Below, one piece after another: positions 17,511-25,704 of a stretch of 64,000 nucleotides of DNA (position 1 is its first letter; the number at the start of each line of letters is the position of its first letter). The position numbers were made by a program, and so were the translations under genes. The stretch spans positions 186,001-250,000 of the forward strand of contig JBMYRH010000007.1 of assembly GCA_049602155.1 (NCBI GenBank). Direction: 5' to 3'. The notes under the pieces are model-generated. The model saw only the letters and a program-made list of their open reading frames with translations, was not told the origin of the DNA and made no database searches. The stretch is from JBMYRH01 sp049602155 (lineage in GTDB: Bacteria > Myxococcota_A > UBA9042 > PHBI01 > JBMYRH01).

Positions 17511-19898
17511 CTAGAATGGCTCAAACGGATCCCCGCCGCTGGGCTTGGGCGTCTCTTTCTTCGGCTTGGACTTAGGCGCACTCTTCGACTTGGCCTTCGC
17601 TGCAGCGCGAGCCTTCGCCCGAGCCTCGGCCTTGGCCTTGGCCGCCGCCTCGCTCGCGGCGCGCTTAGCTTCACGTGCGCGCTTGGCTTCGGCTCGCTTG
17701 GCATCGCGGGCGGCACGGCGTTGGGCACGCGCCTCCTTCTCAGCCGCCTCTTTCTCTGCCTCAGCCGCCTTCTCTGCGGCTTTACGTTCCGCGTACGCAG
17801 CTTTGCGTTCGGCGCGCGCTGCATCCCGAGCTGCGCTAGCCTCCGCACGCTTGGCGGCGCACTCTTCACGCGCTGCGGCGCGCTCCCTTGCGGCCTCGAC
17901 CGAGGCCGCCTTCCGCGCATCACGCTCGGCCGCTTCAGCCTCTCGTTGTTGCCGTCGACGTTCTTGCCTGAGTTCTTGCTCCAGCAACGCTTCGGCGTCC
18001 TCGACACCGCGAGAGCGCTTCTTCGCGGGCTGCGCTGCCTCGACGACCTCGACCGCCTCTGCAATGGGGGCCTGAGGAAGAGCCCCAAGCAACGCGCCCA
18101 CGTCAGCTCCCGTCGTCCCCAAGGTCGGAGCAGGCTCGGCCGCGACGGGCACCGCCTCGGTTTCAGCCGTCGGAGTGACCCCAGCCGAAGCGACTGGGAC
18201 ATCGTTAACCCGGACCGGAGCGGCCGCCAGTGCCTGGCCAGTAACGGCCCCCTGGTCCATCGCGTTTTCCGGCACAACTTTCGCCGCTTGAGCCGTCCGG
18301 GCCGGAGCGCGGTCTGTGTTCCTCGACCATGTGTAGGTGAACACCGACAACACCATCACCGCGATCGCGACCCCAGCGAGCGCCCAAGCCCACAACGGCC
18401 CATCGGGGCCACTCTGCGACGCGGGCTGTGGGGCTGGTGGTACGGGCTTCGCCGGGACGGGCGAAGGAGCGCCGGCGTTCGGGCTTGGTTCAGCGACCGC
18501 AGGCGCAGCCCTGCGGTGCTCGCGTGACGCGCTTGCCAACGCCTCTTGGCTTATCAGCCGCGTTTCCTGAGCGTTTTGGAGCTGCTGTGTCTCTCCGGGG
18601 CGCGTGTCCCCTTGCCCATGACCGACCTGCAGCGCCGCAGGTCTTGCGATCAACGCCGTCTCGTCCGATGTCGGCACGGAACCCGGCACGCCTCCACCGG
18701 TCGTATGGGGGACGACGGTCGTTTCATCCTGCCCTACTGCCGCGCTGCTCTCACGCATCGCCGAGGAGTGGCCGTCCATCGCTGCGCGCGGCAAGGGGGG
18801 CGGCATCGCGGAGGCTGTCGGCAAGCTCTCGTCGGGCAGGATAGCCACCCGTTTCGACGTCGTCGTGTTCGACCCTGCTCCAAAATCTCGGAACGCGCTT
18901 CGCGGGACAGCGCCGGCGACATCATGTCCTCCTGGGACGTGTGACACGCTGCTGATCTTGCGCAGTGAGCGGGGGCGGTTTCGTCCCACTGAAGGGAGGC
19001 CAGATTGCCCGACCAGCTCGGCCTTCTCGACCTCACCGTCGAGGAAGCCGACGATCTTCCCAGCGGGGCTCGGGCGACGAGCTGGGTTCTTCTCGAGGAG
19101 TCGATCGACAAGCCACAGAAGCTGGCGTGCACGCTCGCCGTATCGCTCGATCCCGACGATCGGGGGCGGGTCGTCATGGACATGCTTCATGACAATCGAG
19201 ATTGGGTTCTCACCGATAAAGGGTGGCCGCCCTGTCAACATCTCGTACATCAGCACACCGACTGAGTAGAGATCGGCCCGCCCATCAACCGCCTGGCCAA
19301 GGGCCTGCTCCGGCGAGAGATAGCGCGGTGTGCCGCAGATGAAGCCCGTCTGAGTGAGCTTAGCGTCTTCTTCCGTGGGGCCGATCGCTTTGGCGATACC
19401 AAAGTCGAGCACCTTCACGAAGTCAGTCTCACCAAAGATCTCGCAGATGAAGATGTTTTCGGGCTTCAAATCACGGTGCACGAGCCCAAGCTCATGTGCC
19501 TCAGCCAGTGACTTAAACATCTGGCGAGCGATGTGTGCGACGCGATCGGGGTGAATCGTCCCCTCGTCGGTGATGAGCTGACCAAGTGTCTTGCCCTTCA
19601 AGAACTCCATGGCCATGAAGAGGCGGCCATCGTCACTCGTGCCGTAATCAAACACGCGGATGCTGTTCGGATGGTTGAGCTTGGACGACGTCCTCGCTTC
19701 TTGCTCGAAGCGCTGAATCTGCTTCTCGTCCTGGCACAGCCGCCGATGGATGACCTTGAGGGCCACCTCGCGCCCCATTTGGACCTGACGGGCCTTAAAG
19801 ACCGCCCCCATGCCACCTCGTCCGATGTACTCGAGCAGCTGATAGCGCTCGCACCAGACGCGGCCTAGGAGATCTTCAATGTCGTCAGGCTGGCTCAA
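17511..19898 (-). CDS. Transmembrane Ser/Thr protein kinase with basic helical tail
   Basis: 795 residues from a TTG at 19898 that follows GGAGGCGAC; a GTG at 19916 and a TTG at 19967 are alternatives lacking a clear ribosome site. The cytosolic Hanks-type kinase domain occupies about residues 18-290. It has the glycine loop GRGGMGAV, VALK (catalytic Lys48), HRDLKPEN (catalytic Asp143), DFG (165-167) and GTPRYLSPEQ. All catalytic elements are present, so it should be active. A Pro/Ala/Thr linker leads to one membrane segment (about 501-522). The outer part includes about 150 residues of Ala/Arg/Lys/Glu-rich predicted helix and ends GGDPFEPF. No PASTA domain is present. It lies 116 nt upstream of the TPR-PEGA gene; co-regulation with the surface proteins is inferred from position only. 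Confidence 0.93.
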   Translation of the reverse strand: MSQPDDIEDLLGRVWCERYQLLEYIGRGGMGAVFKARQVQMGREVALKVIHRRLCQDEKQIQRFEQEARTSSKLNHPNSIRVFDYGTSDDGRLFMAMEFLKGKTLGQLITDEGTIHPDRVAHIARQMFKSLAEAHELGLVHRDLKPENIFICEIFGETDFVKVLDFGIAKAIGPTEEDAKLTQTGFICGTPRYLSPEQALGQAVDGRADLYSVGVLMYEMLTGRPPFIGENPISIVMKHVHDDPPPIVGIERYGERARQLLWLVDRLLEKNPARRPSPAGKIVGFLDGEVEKAELVGQSGLPSVGRNRPRSLRKISSVSHVPGGHDVAGAVPRSAFRDFGAGSNTTTSKRVAILPDESLPTASAMPPPLPRAAMDGHSSAMRESSAAVGQDETTVVPHTTGGGVPGSVPTSDETALIARPAALQVGHGQGDTRPGETQQLQNAQETRLISQEALASASREHRRAAPAVAEPSPNAGAPSPVPAKPVPPAPQPASQSGPDGPLWAWALAGVAIAVMVLSVFTYTWSRNTDRAPARTAQAAKVVPENAMDQGAVTGQALAAAPVRVNDVPVASAGVTPTAETEAVPVAAEPAPTLGTTGADVGALLGALPQAPIAEAVEVVEAAQPAKKRSRGVEDAEALLEQELRQERRRQQREAEAAERDARKAASVEAARERAAAREECAAKRAEASAARDAARAERKAAYAERKAAEKAAEAEKEAAEKEARAQRRAARDAKRAEAKRAREAKRAASEAAAKAKAEARAKARAAAKAKSKSAPKSKPKKETPKPSGGDPFEPF

Positions 19899-20020
19899 GT
19901 CGCCTCCGGAACTCACCAGTTGGCCACCACAATCAACCGATTTTAGCGCGTTAGACACCCAGTGCAAACGTTAGAGTTGATCCAACGGCAGCGCCGCGAT
20001 GTTCTGAGTGACCTCAATAG

Positions 20021-20929
20021 CTAAATCCGCGCGAAACCAGCGAGCACCTGCCCCGAGAGGGTAGGCACATTCGCACCATCATCACGGTGCCGTCGCCTCA
20101 CCGGCGTGTTCAAGGTCGCCCCCCCAGCCCGACGCACGGTGGGTTTGCCAGGGGTCAGATAGATCCGCCGCACAGCACCCATGACAGGCGCGATGCACAC
20201 TAATGTGTCGCCGTCGACGACCTCAGCGACAACACCGACGCCGCTGAGGGCATCGCTTTGCCCATCACCGTCGATATCTGCAACGTCGTGGAAGAAGACA
20301 AGGTCACCCGGCACGGGTGTAAGCGTCGACGGGCCAAAGGTAGCGCCGCGCGCCTCTAGTGCGTTCCAGATCTTGGCGATCCCCCCGTCTCCGTCGGTCG
20401 ATTTGGGGAAGACAACGGCCGCGGCTCTCTCCAGATGCTGCAGAAACGCCATCGGGCTAATGGCCGAGCCCATCCCTACTAAGCGCGCGGCCGAAGCGGC
20501 GACCTCTCCTCGCACTGAGCCATCGCCCAAGATGATCCCAGGCAAACGTTTGGGTGCCTTGAGGTCATCGAAACCCGACATCGACTGCTGCGGCACCTGC
20601 GCAGGGATATGATTCGCTAAAGCGCGCTTTTGACGAGTCGTCGCGAGCGGCTCACTGGCTCCTCGCGGGGCCAAGGTTCGCCGCGCACGGGTGCCCCCCT
20701 CCGCTGCATTCTTCTGCTTCGCAAGCGCGCGCTGCTGACCGTGCACGGCCTTGCGAAGGGCGACCCGGTCTGGGGCCTTCCACGGCTGCTGCCCGCGCAT
20801 GTCCCCGTTGAGGAACACGGAGTCGAATTCATAGACACGGTGCGCTGCGTTTGGGTGTGCACCGCATCCGAGAGAGAGCCCGAAGCCCAGGGAGAGCAAG
20901 ACGAGCAGAGGTCGTGGTTGGGTCATCAT
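20021..20929 (-). CDS. Lipoprotein with degenerate CHAP/NlpC-like domain
   Basis: 302 residues starting ATG-ATG. The signal ends LSLGC (Cys22). Residues about 50-115 are basic and low in complexity. The C-terminal part (about 140-265) recalls a CHAP or NlpC/P60 amidase-like fold: a helix AASAARLVGMGS where the nucleophilic Cys would be expected, then PVPGDLVFFHD, and then SGVGVVAEVVDGDTLVC where the catalytic His (usually in a GHVGIV-type strand) is missing. Without Cys and His it is probably not a peptidoglycan hydrolase, but it could bind cell wall. The segment DIDGDGQSD resembles a calcium loop. It is divergent from adenosine deaminase and on the same strand as the kinase. Fold assignment rests on short motifs. 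Confidence 0.7.
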   Translation of the reverse strand: MMTQPRPLLVLLSLGFGLSLGCGAHPNAAHRVYEFDSVFLNGDMRGQQPWKAPDRVALRKAVHGQQRALAKQKNAAEGGTRARRTLAPRGASEPLATTRQKRALANHIPAQVPQQSMSGFDDLKAPKRLPGIILGDGSVRGEVAASAARLVGMGSAISPMAFLQHLERAAAVVFPKSTDGDGGIAKIWNALEARGATFGPSTLTPVPGDLVFFHDVADIDGDGQSDALSGVGVVAEVVDGDTLVCIAPVMGAVRRIYLTPGKPTVRRAGGATLNTPVRRRHRDDGANVPTLSGQVLAGFARI

Positions 20930-21032
20930 AACTGGGTAGTCTCAGCCCGGATCGATGGATGGGCAAAGATCATGTCCAAGTCGCCGAGAGGCCTCCAGAA
21001 GGTTGCGGCCGAAGATCCGGGCGCGTACGCTC

Positions 21033-21061
21033 TTGGGTCAATACAAAGATAATCAGATTAT
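21033..21061 (+). promoter_or_regulatory. Possible sigma-70 promoter for adenosine deaminase
   Basis: TTGGGT (21033-21038), a 17-nt spacer and GATTAT (21056-21061) lie in an AT-rich pocket of otherwise GC-rich DNA, 22 nt before the start codon. AAGGG follows as a ribosome site. The spacing is ideal but both hexamers are imperfect. Confidence 0.35.
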
Positions 21062-21083
21062 AGAAGAGAGATAAGGGATCGAT

Positions 21084-22232
21084 ATGACCGAGAAGAAACG
21101 GACACCAACGCGCTCGTACGGTGCGCCTACTCCGCAAGACCTGACGAGCGATAGCATCGAGCTGACCCGCGACTTCGTCCACTCACTGCCAAAGACTGAC
21201 CTTCACGTTCACCTCGACGGCTCAATGCGCCTCGACACCATCCTCGAACTGGCCGAGGAGCGCGGCGTCACGCTGCCCGCTACAGATCGCGACGGTTTGG
21301 CCAAGGCCATCCACATGGGGGAGCTGTGTGAGAGCCTCACGGACTACCTGACGGCCTTCGACGTTACCCTCTCAGTCCTCCAGGACACCCCGGCCCTCTA
21401 CCGCGCAGCGTATGAGCTCGCAGAGGACGCCGCTGCTGAGAATGTCCGCTACATGGAGGTCCGCTATGCGCCGAATTTACACACAGGCAAGGGGCTCCCT
21501 CTGACGCACATCCTCGAGGCGGTCCTCGAGGGACTCCACGACGCCCGGGCGGACTTCGGGATCGACACCAACGTCATCGTCTGTGGCATTCGACACATCG
21601 AGCCGCAACAGAGCCTTCGCCTCGCCGAACTCGCCGTGGCCTACAAAAACAAAGGCGTGGTCGGCTTTGACCTCGCAGGGGCCGAGTACAAATATCCGGC
21701 GAAGGACCACCGCGAAGCGTTCTATCTCATCCGTAACAACAACGTGAACTGCACCATCCATGCTGGAGAGGCTTACGGCCCGGAGAGCATCCACCAGGCC
21801 ATTCACGTCTGTGGCGCCCATCGCATCGGACATGGTGTCCGGCTGAGGGAAGATGGGGATCTGCTCAACTACGTCAACGACCAGCGCATCCCTATCGAGG
21901 TCTGCCTGCGCTCAAACCTCCAAACCCGCGCCGTCACGAGCTACGACGCGCACCCCCTGAGGCTCTACTTCGACCTCGGCATCCGCGTGACGATCAACAC
22001 CGACAATCGCTTGGTCACGGACACCACGATGACGGACGAACTGTGGCGCGCCATCGAGGTCGCGGACTTCAACGGCGGCGAGCTCAGGCAGCTGCTCATT
22101 AACGGCTTCAAGTCCGCCTTCATGCCCTTCCATGAGCGGCAGGCGATGCTGCGAAAGGCCGTCCGTGAGCTTGATGAAGCGTTCCGAGTCGAGGCTGAGC
22201 GCCAGAAGAAGGCAAAGGTCCAGGCCGCCTAA
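21084..22232 (+). CDS. add: Adenosine deaminase
   Basis: 382 residues. It deaminates adenosine (and deoxyadenosine) to inosine in purine salvage, in the cytosol, with one zinc ion. Motifs in order are LHVHLDGS (zinc ligands His41 and His43), CTIHAGEAYGP (zinc His and catalytic Glu), HRIGHGVRL (catalytic His) and VTINTDNRLVTDT, where the Asp binds zinc. The TDN form instead of TDD is seen in the long bacterial Add subfamily typified by Actinobacteria. The N-terminus has about 25 extra residues before the first strand. It is monocistronic; the next gene converges on it with only 5 nt between stop codons. Confusion with adenine deaminase or AMP deaminase is possible but less likely given the HGVRL context. 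Confidence 0.93.
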   Translation: MTEKKRTPTRSYGAPTPQDLTSDSIELTRDFVHSLPKTDLHVHLDGSMRLDTILELAEERGVTLPATDRDGLAKAIHMGELCESLTDYLTAFDVTLSVLQDTPALYRAAYELAEDAAAENVRYMEVRYAPNLHTGKGLPLTHILEAVLEGLHDARADFGIDTNVIVCGIRHIEPQQSLRLAELAVAYKNKGVVGFDLAGAEYKYPAKDHREAFYLIRNNNVNCTIHAGEAYGPESIHQAIHVCGAHRIGHGVRLREDGDLLNYVNDQRIPIEVCLRSNLQTRAVTSYDAHPLRLYFDLGIRVTINTDNRLVTDTTMTDELWRAIEVADFNGGELRQLLINGFKSAFMPFHERQAMLRKAVRELDEAFRVEAERQKKAKVQAA

Positions 22233-22237
22233 GCGAC

Positions 22238-23530
22238 CTAGTAGGCCTCCTGCCAACACTGCCGGACGCAGTAGTAGCCGTCGATGCCCGCGTCGGGGGC
22301 CTCGATGTGCTCACATCCGTACCCCTGAGGGCACGCATCGATCGGGTCGGAGTCGCACGTCAGCAAGCAAAAGTCGCCGGCTGCAGCGCCCTCAGCGTCC
22401 TCGAATGAGGCGCAGATGTTCGGCTCTCCTCCGCACTGGCTGGGGTCGTCCACACTTGCATCACAGACGCTACAGTGGGGACGAGTCATCGGCCCGCAGT
22501 CTCCGACATCTTTGCCGCACTCTTCTTCAAAGCCGCACTGATAGTTGTGCTCGCAGCCCTTAGCCACGCAGCTGCCGTCGTCGCAAACCTTGGCTGCATC
22601 CGAGCACTGCTCATCCAGTTGGCACCCCGGGACGCATTGGCCATCGGACTTTTGGCAGTAGTGCTCTGGCGGACACTCCGTCCACGTCTGACAGGCGTTC
22701 GGATCTTTGCAATGCCCGCCATCATCGCACAAGGCGGGGAGGACGCACTCGGAGTCATCGGCGCAGGGGGGCACGCAGCGCGCTTTGTCGCAGACGTTTC
22801 CGTTCGGGCAAGCAGCGTCGTCCGTGCACCCTGGCCCACACACCTGCGGTCCCTCGAGGCACACCTCTCCTTCCGGGCAATCGACATCCGTCTCACAGAG
22901 CCCCAGCGCATCACATTCGCCGGAGGTCGGTGCGCACTGCTTCTCCGCGGCCCCGTCCACGGTGATGCACTCATAACCGTTCGGGCAACCAGCTGAGCTG
23001 AGACAGGCCATGCCACAGAAGCTCCCACCCGAAGCAAATGGGATGCAGACGCCCTGATCTGCGCAGCCCGCCTGCTCAGCGGAGCGGCACCCACCATCGA
23101 CGTTACAGAGCCCCGCAGAGGTGCAGGGTTGGCACAAGGTTGCCTGAGGTTGGCAATGCCCCACACAGGGGTCACACCAGGAGCCAGAGCCACAGTTCTT
23201 GGGCTCTGTGCAAGGGTTCGTTCCAGACACATCGACGCACTGCCCGAGGCATGAGCAGACCACATCGCTGCCAGAGCAGTCGTCAGCTGTTTCGCACTCC
23301 GGGGTATGCCGCCCTGCAGGCTCCGGATCGACTGAAGCAGCGTCGTCGCCCTCGCCCCCCTCGAGGCCTGGCTGCGTCGCATCACCTGGATCGGCAGCCT
23401 GTGCGTCGCTCTGCACCTGAAATGATGCGTCTGAGGTCGTGGTGCCGTCCGCCAACGTCTCTGAGTCAGTGCCACATGCCACGAGCATGCACATACAACC
23501 TAACCAACCGAATCGAAGCGCCTTGGTCAT
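22238..23530 (-). CDS. Cys-rich surface lipoprotein
   Basis: 430 residues from the ATG at 23530, which has GGAGAAG six to ten nt upstream and opens directly into a lipoprotein signal ending MLVAC (Cys19); the frame is open further upstream, but those starts lie before the signal. After an Asp/Ala/Gln-rich linker to about residue 70, the protein is dominated by short Cys motifs of the type DxDCPxGxxCxxxxxC (for example DDAACPNGNVCDKARC and DSECVLPALCDDGGHC), typical of extracellular myxobacterial proteins. About 50 cysteines imply extensive disulfides. No enzyme domain is visible; a stalk or adhesion role is inferred. It follows bamB by 56 nt on the same strand and converges on add with a 5-nt gap. 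Confidence 0.82.
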   Translation of the reverse strand: MTKALRFGWLGCMCMLVACGTDSETLADGTTTSDASFQVQSDAQAADPGDATQPGLEGGEGDDAASVDPEPAGRHTPECETADDCSGSDVVCSCLGQCVDVSGTNPCTEPKNCGSGSWCDPCVGHCQPQATLCQPCTSAGLCNVDGGCRSAEQAGCADQGVCIPFASGGSFCGMACLSSAGCPNGYECITVDGAAEKQCAPTSGECDALGLCETDVDCPEGEVCLEGPQVCGPGCTDDAACPNGNVCDKARCVPPCADDSECVLPALCDDGGHCKDPNACQTWTECPPEHYCQKSDGQCVPGCQLDEQCSDAAKVCDDGSCVAKGCEHNYQCGFEEECGKDVGDCGPMTRPHCSVCDASVDDPSQCGGEPNICASFEDAEGAAAGDFCLLTCDSDPIDACPQGYGCEHIEAPDAGIDGYYCVRQCWQEAY

Positions 23531-23586
23531 CGTCTTCTCCATCATCCGCCACAGCGACCTCAGGGCGAGGTGCTCAACCCCTCGAC

Positions 23587-24783
23587 TCAATAGAGTCCGA
23601 AGGCATACATGATCCCGCTGTTCGCCAGAGCGTAGACCGTTCCCCACGCAACATGAGGGGTCGCCGAGAATCCGTACTTGTCATCGTACTGACGCAACGC
23701 ACGTCCAGAGCCCCGATCAACGACCAGCAAGGCCGAGTTGACCGGCACCAAGAGGTACTTAGCACTCACAGCGGGGCGCGTCGGCGTCGTCTCGCCCACG
23801 CTGAGCGTCCATCGAAGTTCACCGGTCCCGGCGTCCACTGCCATGACGCTCGCGGCGTCACGTTGATTCGCCTTACGCTCAGCCTCTGGGAGCCTCGTAC
23901 GCGACACGTAAAGCGTGCCCTCGTAAAGGACTGCGTCGCCAAAACCTCGACCGGGCATCCGCCACGCAATCGCGCCGCTGGAGACATCCACGCCGTAGAG
24001 CCCTGTCGCGTACGACGAGACAATGACGAGACCATCGCTAGTCAGCAACGGCGTGCTGTCCACGTCTACAAAATCGGTCTGTCCTCCGGAGAGATCCAGC
24101 GTCCAAAGTGTCGCTCCATCCGAGACATCGAAGGCCATCAGTCGCCCGTCCGAGAAGCCAGTCACGACCTTCTTGTCGGAGAGCGCCACGCCTGCATGGC
24201 CGGTCACTCGGCTCACGACTGACGAAGAGCGCAGCAAGGGTCGGTCGCGATCCCAGAGGCGTGAACCGTCTGCCAAGGAGAGCGCCGTTACGCGGTCATC
24301 ATCACCGGTGACGAAGACGCGCCCATCGGCGACGACCGGCTCTCGGTAAAGCGCCCCCTTCCCCAAGCTACCGCTATCCCACACCACGCGACCGTTGCGC
24401 TGATGTAGGCGGTAAACATGACCATCGAGGGAGGCGACTAAGAGATCTTCGCCGACGACGACAGGGGCTGCGACGTTCGGCCCCTTCGTAGTCGCTTTCC
24501 AGAGCTCCCTCCCGGTGTGGGCCTCAAAGCCGCGCACTTGGCGATCTTTTGACGGCACAACGACGAGGCCTTCGGCCGGCGTCATCTCCCCTTTAAGGAA
24601 GGTCGCACGGCCCTCCTCGCGAGGATGATAGGGGAACGGCTCCAAGTCATAGAGCGACTGCGACCAGTCGAGGACCAATGGCGGATAGGCTGGCCCTTGC
24701 ATGGGCGCAAAGACGGCGCAGCCCGCCATGGCCACCGAGGCGACCATCACGAGGATCGCAGAGGTTGCGCTCCTCGAGCTCAC
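23587..24783 (-). CDS. bamB: Outer-membrane assembly lipoprotein BamB (PQQ-like beta-propeller)
   Basis: 398 residues from the GTG at 24783, which sits 4 nt after the stop of the upstream yfgM-like gene and opens into a lipoprotein signal ending AMAGC (Cys22). The rest is a repeated beta-propeller with blades of the type GFEAHTGRELWK, LHQRNGRVVWD, ALSLADGSRLWD, AFDVSDGATLWTLD and AVDAGTGELRWTLS, as in PQQ-like repeat proteins. BamB is a scaffold of the BAM complex that assists beta-barrel insertion at the inner face of the outer membrane. The neighbour is a yfgM-like gene, matching the yfgM-bamB order of Gammaproteobacteria. Other PQQ-like propellers such as quinoprotein dehydrogenases are longer and carry more residues for cofactor binding. 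Confidence 0.83.
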   Translation of the reverse strand: MSSRSATSAILVMVASVAMAGCAVFAPMQGPAYPPLVLDWSQSLYDLEPFPYHPREEGRATFLKGEMTPAEGLVVVPSKDRQVRGFEAHTGRELWKATTKGPNVAAPVVVGEDLLVASLDGHVYRLHQRNGRVVWDSGSLGKGALYREPVVADGRVFVTGDDDRVTALSLADGSRLWDRDRPLLRSSSVVSRVTGHAGVALSDKKVVTGFSDGRLMAFDVSDGATLWTLDLSGGQTDFVDVDSTPLLTSDGLVIVSSYATGLYGVDVSSGAIAWRMPGRGFGDAVLYEGTLYVSRTRLPEAERKANQRDAASVMAVDAGTGELRWTLSVGETTPTRPAVSAKYLLVPVNSALLVVDRGSGRALRQYDDKYGFSATPHVAWGTVYALANSGIMYAFGLY

Positions 24784-24787
24784 GCGC

Positions 24788-25567
24788 TCAGTCGAGCAGC
24801 GCGAGCTTGTTGTCCAGCTCGCTGTACAGGTAGGGCTCTGAGAACGATGCGAACACGTCATCTGCGGAGACAGCCGGCTTGGGGCCCAACGCCTCTTTCG
24901 CTTTTGTGTAGTGCTCTCGAGCCTTGGTGGCGTCTCCGGGCGCATTCACGAGGGGGTTCTGGAGATCCCCCATCGCCATCAACGCCAGGGCGCGGATCGC
25001 CCCAGTCGAGCTCTCGGCGAGCTTCTGGTAAGTCGCGGCAGCTTTGTCCCCCTGCCCGGCGGCGCTCTGCCGTCGACCCAGGTTCATCATCGCCGTCGCC
25101 TGGAAGGCACCTTCAGTACCCGCCGCGCTCTCCAACTCCGCGATGGCCGCTGTGTCGTCAGCCATCAATGAGCCCTGCAGTGCGCGTACTGCGGGCGCAA
25201 CCTTGGCGTCACTGTGGGCGCCGAGGAACGTACCGATTCGCTCCGTTCCGGCTGCACGAGCAGCGTCGGTGTCCGCGAAGCGCTCAAAGGCCTTTGCATA
25301 CTCAGGGGCGCTCGGATCGGCATCCCCGATCGGGGCGCTGAGCGGGTACAGAGCGGTCTCCATCGCATCGGAGACTGCGCTGTCCTGCGTCACAGCCTGT
25401 GTGTTGTAGAGTGAGCTTGCGCCACCTGCGATCAGCAAGCCGATACAGCCCGCGACCAACATCTTCCAGTAGCGCTCCAGATGGATCCACCATCCTGTCA
25501 GCACTTCCTCGACCGCATCGGCCTCGCGCAACTCTTGCTTGGACATCCTCTTCTGCTTCTTCGCCAC
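24788..25567 (-). CDS. YfgM-like membrane-anchored TPR protein
   Basis: 259 residues, GTG start with GGAGG seven nt upstream. The N-terminal 35 residues are cytosolic (with MSKQELREADAVEEVLTGWW). One membrane segment (about 36-54, WKMLVAGCIGLLIAGGASSLY) is followed by an extracytoplasmic helical TPR domain (NLGRRQSAAGQGDKAAATYQ, MAMGDLQNPLV). In E. coli YfgM is an ancillary SecYEG subunit that works with periplasmic chaperones, and its gene precedes bamB. The same order and a 4-nt gap hold here, which strengthens both calls. The sequence is longer and more divergent than YfgM, so family membership rests on topology and synteny. Confidence 0.72.
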   Translation of the reverse strand: MAKKQKRMSKQELREADAVEEVLTGWWIHLERYWKMLVAGCIGLLIAGGASSLYNTQAVTQDSAVSDAMETALYPLSAPIGDADPSAPEYAKAFERFADTDAARAAGTERIGTFLGAHSDAKVAPAVRALQGSLMADDTAAIAELESAAGTEGAFQATAMMNLGRRQSAAGQGDKAAATYQKLAESSTGAIRALALMAMGDLQNPLVNAPGDATKAREHYTKAKEALGPKPAVSADDVFASFSEPYLYSELDNKLALLD

Positions 25568-25609
25568 GCAGTGCCTCCACTGTATCGGTCACCAATTGGG
25601 CTCGGGCGG

Positions 25610-25615
25610 TATAGT
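25610..25615 (+). promoter_or_regulatory. Possible -10 element (TATAGT)
   Basis: TATAGT lies in the gap between the divergent yfgM-like gene and the small outer-membrane protein. No convincing -35 hexamer is present 16-18 nt upstream, so this may be an activator-dependent promoter or chance. Confidence 0.25.
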
Positions 25616-25704
25616 GAACGACAGCAGGTATGTCAACGTTCACAGGACGCCGTGATCGGTCCAGCGACGTTGACTTTCAAGGCCCGTGGTCCTTTGATCG
25701 GGCC

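Noticed and set aside
17545..18075. Long plus-strand Ala/Ser/Arg-rich open frame antisense to the kinase tail
   Set aside because: It is the reverse strand of a low-complexity Ala/Arg/Lys helix, which keeps antisense frames free of stops. No start context or known motif.
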